NCBI RefSeq assembly: GCF_012489685.1
Contig: NC_080042.1
Location: forward strand, 42,832,066-42,896,065
Direction: 5' to 3'
From: Lotus japonicus
Lineage: Eukaryota > Streptophyta > Magnoliopsida > Fabales > Fabaceae
Length of the DNA stretch: 64,000 bases
The position numbers were made by a program, and so were the translations under genes. This document shows positions 58,057 through 64,000 of the stretch, in pieces. Each line of letters starts with the position of its first letter. Position 1 is the first letter of the stretch. The notes beneath the pieces are model-generated. The model was given only the letters and a program-made list of their open reading frames with translations, was not told the DNA's origin and ran no database searches.

Positions 58057-58534
58057 GGCTTTAATGCACTTTTGGACCCCCAAGTTTATATTTTTTGCGA
58101 TTGTTGACTCTGATCTTATTTTTCTACGAATGAAAACCCTAATCTTTCAAAATGTTGCACCGTTTACCCTTCCGTCCAAATCCGTCAAAAACTTGACGGA
58201 ACCCACTTACCTGGCCTTCCGACGGAAGGGTAAACGGTGCAACGTTTTGAAAGATTAGGGTCTCCATTCAAACTAAAAATAAGATCAGGGTCAACAATCG
58301 CAAAAAATGTAAACTTGAGGGTCCAAAAGTGCATTTAAGCCATTTTTTTAAATCCCCCTTTTATCCACGTGGAAGGTCATATCAGCGTGTTCCGTCAAGT
58401 TTTTGACGGATTTGGACGGAAGGGTAAACGGTGTAGCGTTTTGAAAGAATAGGGTTCTCATTCGTAGAAAAAAAAGATAAGGGTTGACAATGGCAAAAAG
58501 TTAAAACATGAGGATCCAAAAGTGCATTTAAGCC
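58057..58534. mobile_element. Foldback element with a duplicated right end
   Basis: Left end GGCTTTAATGCACTTTTGGA. A matching inverted right end occurs twice, ending at 58341 and again at 58534, each with CCAAAAGTGCATTTAAGCC. The outer flanks TTAAATTTT and TGGAATTTT match 7 of 9. Either one element duplicated its right end or two copies are nested. Related to the GGCTTAA-ended Mutator-type elements. Confidence 0.65.
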
Positions 58535-58694
58535 TGGAATTTTTTTACAATCAGTTATAAATGTAAAATTCATTTTAATTAATGTAAGGGTTGTGAATTT
58601 AAATTATTATTATTATTATTAAAAATTTGTCCTCAAGTTATAATCAATATTAAAATTTATTTTAAAATATGAGAAATTGAAAAGTTTAACAATT

Positions 58695-58762
58695 ATTAAT
58701 TAATATCTATATCTATCTATATCTATATCTATCTATCTATATCTATCTATATCTATATATAA
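58695..58762. repeat. TATC/TATATC microsatellite
   Basis: Irregular run of ATCTATATCTAT units. Confidence 0.9.
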
Positions 58763-58823
58763 AGGGAGAGTTTTTGCAACCTTGAGGGTATAATTGTAAT
58801 TTAATACTTTAATGCACATGGGT

Positions 58824-59298
58824 GGTGTTCTATCCAAGAACATAGAGATGATGTACGATATCCATAGTGAGAGGATCGTGATGTGAGAATCTAGAGAGAG
58901 TAAGAGCGTAATCGCTTAGAGAGAGAAAGTAACTGAATTTCAAGTTGGTATTTCTCAAATAAGCTAAGAGTCCCTTACAATTGGTAATCGTCCCCTATTT
59001 ATAGATTCGGGGGTTGGGCTTGGAGCCCCTGATTTCTCTTAATGGGCCAGTTGGGCCTCCCGGGAGAAGGCCCAATTTCCTGGCTCGTATGTCGCCCCGG
59101 GCTGGCGCGCCTAGGCGAGGGACCCTAGGGTCTCGCCTAGTCCACAAGACACCGAGCTCGAAGCATGAGAGCTGAGTGTGTCTTTTAAGGAAAAAACAAA
59201 CACAAGGCGACGATCATGAGTAAGCAACCTAAAACCGAAACCTAATGACTTAAAATAATTGCCAACATGGCTTGATAACTAGAGCCTAAGACTAATTC
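58824..59298 (-). mobile_element. Diverged copy of the Tat-like LTR, cut by the next element
   Basis: On the minus strand it matches 30954-31431 through most of its length, including the TATA box (CTATAAATAGGG at about 59004-58993) and the end ...TAGAACA at 58824. The next gypsy element inserted within a few bases of its start. Confidence 0.8.
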
Positions 59299-60798
59299 TG
59301 TAAGACCCGGAATAGCAGAACTGGATTTAAAGTTTAATTTCCGACTCACGCGTAGAATCAGTGTAAGCGTGACGGGAGTTTACAGTTTGGGAAAGTTTAA
59401 TGAAGAAGAAAGTTCAGGAATTGCTTGAGGAGGGTACCATAGTCGTTTTAGGAGTTAGTGCGAGTCGTCTGCACACCCGCCTTATGGCGAGAGTGTCCAG
59501 TATAGGCAAATTCCGCTCTTAAAGCAATGTTTAAGCGAAATTTCAAATCCTTGGATAAATAAGAAGTTCTCTTTATTTTTCCTTCGACTAGTGTTTCATT
59601 TCGGAACCCTGGACTGTACGCACGATAGGATTCACTTCTCGGAAGTCCGACGACACTAATTTCTTTGCTTTAAAAACCCTAGATTCAATCACTGAATGAA
59701 TACTTTTTCGATTCGGAGCTTTTAACGAAGTTTCCATCCGCATTGCCAGATTTCTTTTGACGTTTCCAATCTTTCTTCAGAACGAAGTTTTGTCGTCTGA
59801 CCTTCACAGCAAAAAGTAGTTTTTCGGGGCAAATTAACTTACACCGCTTTTGGATCGTTTTTCTCAAATTCAAGAGATCTGTTTTGAGTTCTGGAATTCT
59901 GTCGCCAGAATCTCGCTTAGAATTCACCGGTGAACGTGCTGCAAAAATCGGAATCGCGAAATTTTCATTTTCCCGCGATTTCACTCTCCTATAAATAGTA
60001 AAAAAAATCACAAATATCTCCCATAACTTCCATTGAGGCCACGAGTTGAGGAGAGAAAGGAGGAAGGAAGAACTTCGCCTATTCTTGACCGATCTTCGAG
60101 CTGTTTGTCTCTATTTCACGGCATCGAGGTAACTAGCTTGATTCTTACCTCTGCTCATTCTTTTTGTCGCGTTTCTTTAGCTATTTCTGAGCTCAAAGTT
60201 TCGAGCTTTTCGTAAAATTATTCGATTTTCCCGATTTTTCTTTAGATCCATCATCTATACTTACCCAACAACCTAGAACACTCGCCGTTATTCGCCGATT
60301 TCGATTGGGTTGTCAAAGATCTGAAAAACTGCGTAAAAACCCATTTTGCGCACATATTGAAACTTTAATGTCGAAAAGTCATAATCCGACTTAGTGCCTT
60401 TAGGATTAGTTGCTACAAATGTCGTTGTGAACGTTCCCATCAAATTTGTTTTCTGAAGTTTTAACTTAGAGTTTTTGAGCTTTAATTTTGGACCAAAATG
60501 CCCCTAACTAGTCGTATTTCGACCCGGTCGTTCTAAAATTTTTCCGACAGTTTCTTTACTCTAGTTTTACCCTAAAACTACCTAGGAATTAATTTAGATC
60601 GAAGAAAAAGCGCCGGAACCCTTTTCTCCTTAGGGTCGTGAGCATGTTTAGGGGGGGAGGTTTTCGTTTTTGCGATAACTCGTCCTCTCGTGTTCGATTG
60701 TTGTACTCAGAAGCTTTAAATGCTTTGTCTATCGTTAATTAGTTGTGTGTGATCGAGCTAATCGATTTTGTATGCATTTCAGCTTTGTTTTCTCCAAG

Positions 60799-60876
60799 GT
60801 TCGGTTGAAGGAACTTTGGGTTCTACGGAGCAACTTTGTGAGGAGGACCTATACCGCGAGGCTGGAACAACTCGAG
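60799..60876 (+). other. 78-nt leader exon in the LTR
   Basis: Follows TTTTCTCCAAG and precedes GTTAGGGC. It has no ATG and is similar in sequence to the exon in the solo LTR (43691-43768). Confidence 0.6.
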
Positions 60877-62047
60877 GTTAGGGCAACTTACCTATTAGCT
60901 AATATTGCATGATAGGCGTCGATAAATTCGACTTGTATATTACTTTGATATTGGATATGATGATGAATTATTGCTATGTTGTTTTCATAACATGTGTTGT
61001 TGATGTTGTATTAAATTATGCGCCTTGACGCGATTTCGGAGCGAAGAATCACTGAACTAATTCCTTTTGATCTTTCGGGTTGGATGAACAACCCCATGCA
61101 AGTCCAAAACGGGGTTTTGAGACTTAGCCATTCGTTGGTATACTAAGACTTTCCCCGGGATTTACATTTGGGGGGATTTTGGAAAACTTAGAAGGATTAG
61201 AATCTTGGAAACTAGAGACCTTAGGGAACTTAGTTTTCGAAAATGAAACTCATAACTTGACTAATGAAATTCGAAACATTTTCATTAACGAATAAAACAT
61301 AGGGAATCTAAAAGGGAAAATGATTGCGAAAGACGGGGAAAAGTCGTCAAGTCTTCAAGTTACTGGGAATTGGCGGACGCCACGGAGGAAAGTCACGATG
61401 ATGGGATGGGGTTGTCGAGTACTTTGATACTCTTGATGTTGGGGTTTATGTCGTCTTGATCATCAATAAACACTTGGGTTTACACATTGGGATCTTCTTT
61501 AGGCTAAACACTTGCGTTGTGAGGACGATTCGATGTTTGGCTAACCATATTGCATCATGCATACATTCGAGGTTTGTACGATCGAAAGATTGGGCCTCGG
61601 TGAAGTTGGGACGGCTTCACGAAGGTTGGGACGGCCTTCATCGAAGAACACATAGATGTATCTTCGGCATAGCGGGCAGAGTGGCACGACCTAGGGTGGT
61701 TGGGGCTGATCCGACTATGCATGGGTTTGTAAGCGACACCCGAGTAGAGTTGTCAACACTAGGCCTGTGTCGGGCAGACTCGTGGTGCCCATCCCAAACA
61801 ATTATCCGGATCATATTGAATTGAATTTCACGCATACATTCACCCTGACTGGAATTGTGTGCTGTCTGCATTACTGAATTATTGTTAGAGCCGATAACAT
61901 GCTAGGAATATATTTATATATATATAATAACATATATATATATCCCCCAATCACATGTTGTTTGTATATCTACTCTATTCCGTGAGTTGACCCTAGCGCC
62001 TTGGCTTTGTTTTCATGTTTGTGTTTGGGCGGTCGGCCTGCTGCCAG

Positions 62048-62287
62048 ATGTCGACGGCGGATTGGGTTTCGATGGTCTCTCCCTCGGGGGGGATCAGGTT
62101 TGAGCTGGTTGACCGACAAGCCCCCACCGCTTGGGTGATCGATCCTGTGGATCATCGGGCGAAGTACCGGGGAAGGGTCATAGAGGACCGGACTGACGAG
62201 CGTGGACGTCTGACGAAGGGAGTTCTACGACGCATGGAGCTGAGCTTCAACTTGCCGACTTCAGTTCGTTGTGGACTCAGACTCTAA
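62048..62287 (+). CDS. LTR-encoded protein, 79 aa, shortened copy
   Basis: The ATG at 62048 directly follows an acceptor, CTGCTGCCAG. The product begins MSTADWVSMVSPSGG. It then has WVIDPVDHRAKYRGRV, EDRTDERGRLTKGV and SFNLPTSVRCG, clearly the same protein as the 160-aa frame at 18294-18776. It ends soon after VRCG because the Pro/Ser-rich linker is missing and the frame has shifted. In the shifted frame an acidic tail (DSDSNSNTDVDSYSTSDEEE) continues to 62348, matching the acidic end of the longer copy. The function is unknown; I do not recognise the family. Confidence 0.55.
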   Translation: MSTADWVSMVSPSGGIRFELVDRQAPTAWVIDPVDHRAKYRGRVIEDRTDERGRLTKGVLRRMELSFNLPTSVRCGLRL

Positions 62288-62829
62288 CTCCAACACCGAC
62301 GTTGACAGCTACTCGACGAGCGACGAGGAGGAGGAGGAGGAGCTTTGAGCGGTACTGGGAGGGTAGGTTTAGGCAGGCGTCATATTTTGTGTAGAGTTCT
62401 GATTCGTTTGTTTTGGGACAGGGTAGGTTCCCGACGCATGGCTTTTTGTGTGGTTCTCTTACTGAGGGATCACAATGAGTCAGTCGGACTGTAGGGGTCT
62501 TTGCTTAGGCCATGTTGAGGCCGACTTTCTCCTAGTGGATTGTATTTATGACTTTTACTCACACTTCTTGATCTGTACACATTTGCCTACGGGAACACTA
62601 CTTTGGAGTCACTGCGAGTGCGCGTGACGTGGGAGTGCAGCTGATGCTGTACAAGTTTATATATGTTGTACATCGGTTAGTTTTAGTTTGCCGGGTTATG
62701 TCTTTATTTTTCTATCACTCTAATTAAAAAGAGAAAAAGAATCAAACGAAAAAAAAAATACCGGTTCTCCGCTTAAAGTTTTATGTTTGAGTTACTAAAG
62801 TGACACCTGGAATTCGGGGTGTTACACTG

Positions 62830-62841
62830 TGGTATCAGAGC
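62830..62841 (+). promoter_or_regulatory. Primer-binding site, initiator tRNA-Met type
   Basis: TGGTATCAGAGC, three bases after the LTR end. Confidence 0.9.
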
Positions 62842-63035
62842 TTAGTCGAGTCTTTTGGGAGTCTTTGGGGAATAGGTCTTCTGTGCTAGGTTGTGTGACT
62901 CTGCAAAGAGTGAAAATTGATTGTCTGCAGAGCGATTTTCGCTCTAGTTGTTTGCGTTACTACTTAATCAGATTGAACGGTTTGCCTAATACTACCTTAT
63001 GGTTAGTACTAATTGGACGTTTGATGAGACATAGG

Positions 63036-63881
63036 ATGGTGGACCCTAACCGGATGGCAGAGGCAATAGCTACAATGATAGATGCAATGATGAACCAGGC
63101 TGCGGAAGACGCTTACATGCGCGCTGAAGAGGCTGGACGTGAGCATCACCAACGACTGATGGCGACGGCAATGTATCAGCAAAGAGGAATGAACCGAACA
63201 GGAGCTGGGGGACCAATGAGGTCAGGTTTCCAAGGCTACAACGGAAGGGAGAGCTACCATCAGTGGGGACCGTATTAGCGTCCCGAGGGAAGAGACCTTA
63301 TCTCAGAAGTGTACAAACCAACGAATGCTGCTACTGGAGGGAAGCCAGTTGGTGACAAAGATGTGACATGTTTCTGTTGCGGAAAGTTTGGGCATTTTGC
63401 TAACAATTGCTCAGTGATTGGACCGAGATGCTTCAAGTGTAACCGAGAGGGGCATCTGGCTGTGAACTGCAAGACACTCCAAGGGGGACCGTCTGACAGT
63501 AAGATGAGAGGGAATGATGCTACCGGAGGGACAGGAAACAAGACTTCGGGCAAAATAGTGACGTGTTACATGTGCAAGAAGGTGGGGCACTACACTAACA
63601 AGTGTCCAGACGGGGGACCTCTATGCTTCAACTGTGGGGAAATCGGGCACTATGCCAGTAAGTGCAAGATCAAGGGAAGGCTATGCTTCAATTGCAACCA
63701 ACCGGGACACTTCTCTAGAGATTGCAAGGCACCCAAGGGCGAATCATCAGGGAATACTTGGAAAGGAAAACAACTTGCTGTAGAGGAAAGGATTCATACC
63801 AAGGAGGGAGCAAGAGCTGAGGAGTTGAACGAGGAAGAACGTGGGAACGATGGTAATATTTTAACTATTCTCTTATTCTAG
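63036..63881 (+). pseudogene. Gag lacking capsid, with five zinc knuckles
   Basis: The ATG at 63036 (MVDPNRMAEAIATMIDAM) matches the N-terminus of the gag at 17602. The capsid domain with its WW motif is missing, and the sequence passes from a helical N-terminus to a Gly-rich linker. An in-frame TAG lies at 63276-63278. Beyond it are five CCHC knuckles: CFCCGKFGHFANNC, CFKCNREGHLAVNC, CYMCKKVGHYTNKC, CFNCGEIGHYASKC and CFNCNQPGHFSRDC. Such knuckles bind RNA. After 63881 a degraded protease remnant follows (ITYSFIFEA in another frame), without its catalytic Asp motif. Confidence 0.85.
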
Positions 63882-64000
63882 AATAACTTACTCCTTTATC
63901 TTCGAAGCGAGTGTGACGCGCCTAACTTGTATTTACTACTTAGACTTTGACCTTATGATTATTATCCCTAGTAGCACCTTATTCGAAGTTGCTCGTGATT

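Larger units (their letters stand above)
59299..62826 (+). repeat. Complete 5' LTR (3528 bp)
   Basis: TGTAAGACCC...GGTGTTACA. TATA box CCTATAAATAG at 59988-59998, about 690 nt from the start. Leader exon 1 ends at 60128 (GCATCGAG|GTAACT); intron 1 is 60129-60798; intron 2 is 60877-62047. Confidence 0.85.
59299..64000 (+). mobile_element. Long-LTR gypsy element, 5' part (continues beyond window)
   Basis: 5' LTR 59299-62826, primer-binding site 62830-62841, a deleted gag (63036-63881) and a degraded start of protease to the window end. It belongs to the same family as the solo LTR at 41497 (both start TGTAAGACCCGG). Confidence 0.85.

Noticed and set aside
1..64000. tRNA or rRNA genes
   Set aside because: No cloverleaf-like or rRNA-like sequence was seen. 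The tRNA-related motifs are primer-binding sites of LTR elements.

Overview
This window is nuclear DNA from a flowering plant. The evidence is a 13-exon pentatricopeptide-repeat (PPR) gene with GT-AG introns, long plant-type Ty3/gypsy and Ty1/copia LTR elements, plant L1-type LINEs with a C-terminal RNase H, and MULE, hAT and Stowaway elements. The style of the elements suggests a eudicot, possibly a legume, but no host gene here proves that. I see no bacterial or organellar DNA.

Layout. 1-2209: a short LTR element with two near-identical 0.72 kb LTRs. 2297-11317 (minus): the one convincing host gene, a PPR protein that can be modelled as 880 aa in 13 exons; its introns hold a Mutator-type element, a MITE and a copia fragment. 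11436-12034: a broken PPR fragment. 12101-16443: two Mutator-type elements and a five-copy hairpin repeat. 16449-21779: a gypsy element whose two ends are both the start of the same LTR in inverted orientation, with a 5-bp target-site duplication (TSD). 22278-31431: a gypsy element with gag-protease in sense and a gypsy-type gene in antisense, no reverse transcriptase, and a nested Mutator-type element. 31931-33312: a Stowaway MITE and another Mutator-type element. 33604 to about 37205: a copia solo LTR holding a hAT element that itself holds a Mutator-type element. 37868-40613: a 5'-truncated LINE. 40775-48502: a minus-strand LINE with intact borders and a 16-bp TSD that has lost its reverse transcriptase and carries a 3.8 kb gypsy solo LTR inside its endonuclease. 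49325-55029: a nearly complete LINE with one frameshift. 55030-58823: AT-rich DNA with foldback elements. 58824-64000: a gypsy LTR fragment, then a long gypsy element running out of the window.

The most interesting signal is inside the three long gypsy LTRs (17815-21779 minus, 41497-45268 minus, 59299-62826 plus). Each has a TATA box, a leader with no ATG, a first intron of about 665 nt, an internal exon of exactly 78 nt, and a third exon. In two copies the first ATG of the predicted spliced RNA sits exactly at the start of that third exon and opens a protein-coding frame. The frame is conserved between LTRs that have diverged strongly in nucleotide sequence. The LTRs therefore appear to carry their own spliced gene, of unknown function.

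The second theme is a set of Mutator-type elements from several terminal-repeat families, most with 9-bp TSDs readable directly in the sequence. These allow the nesting order of the region to be reconstructed.
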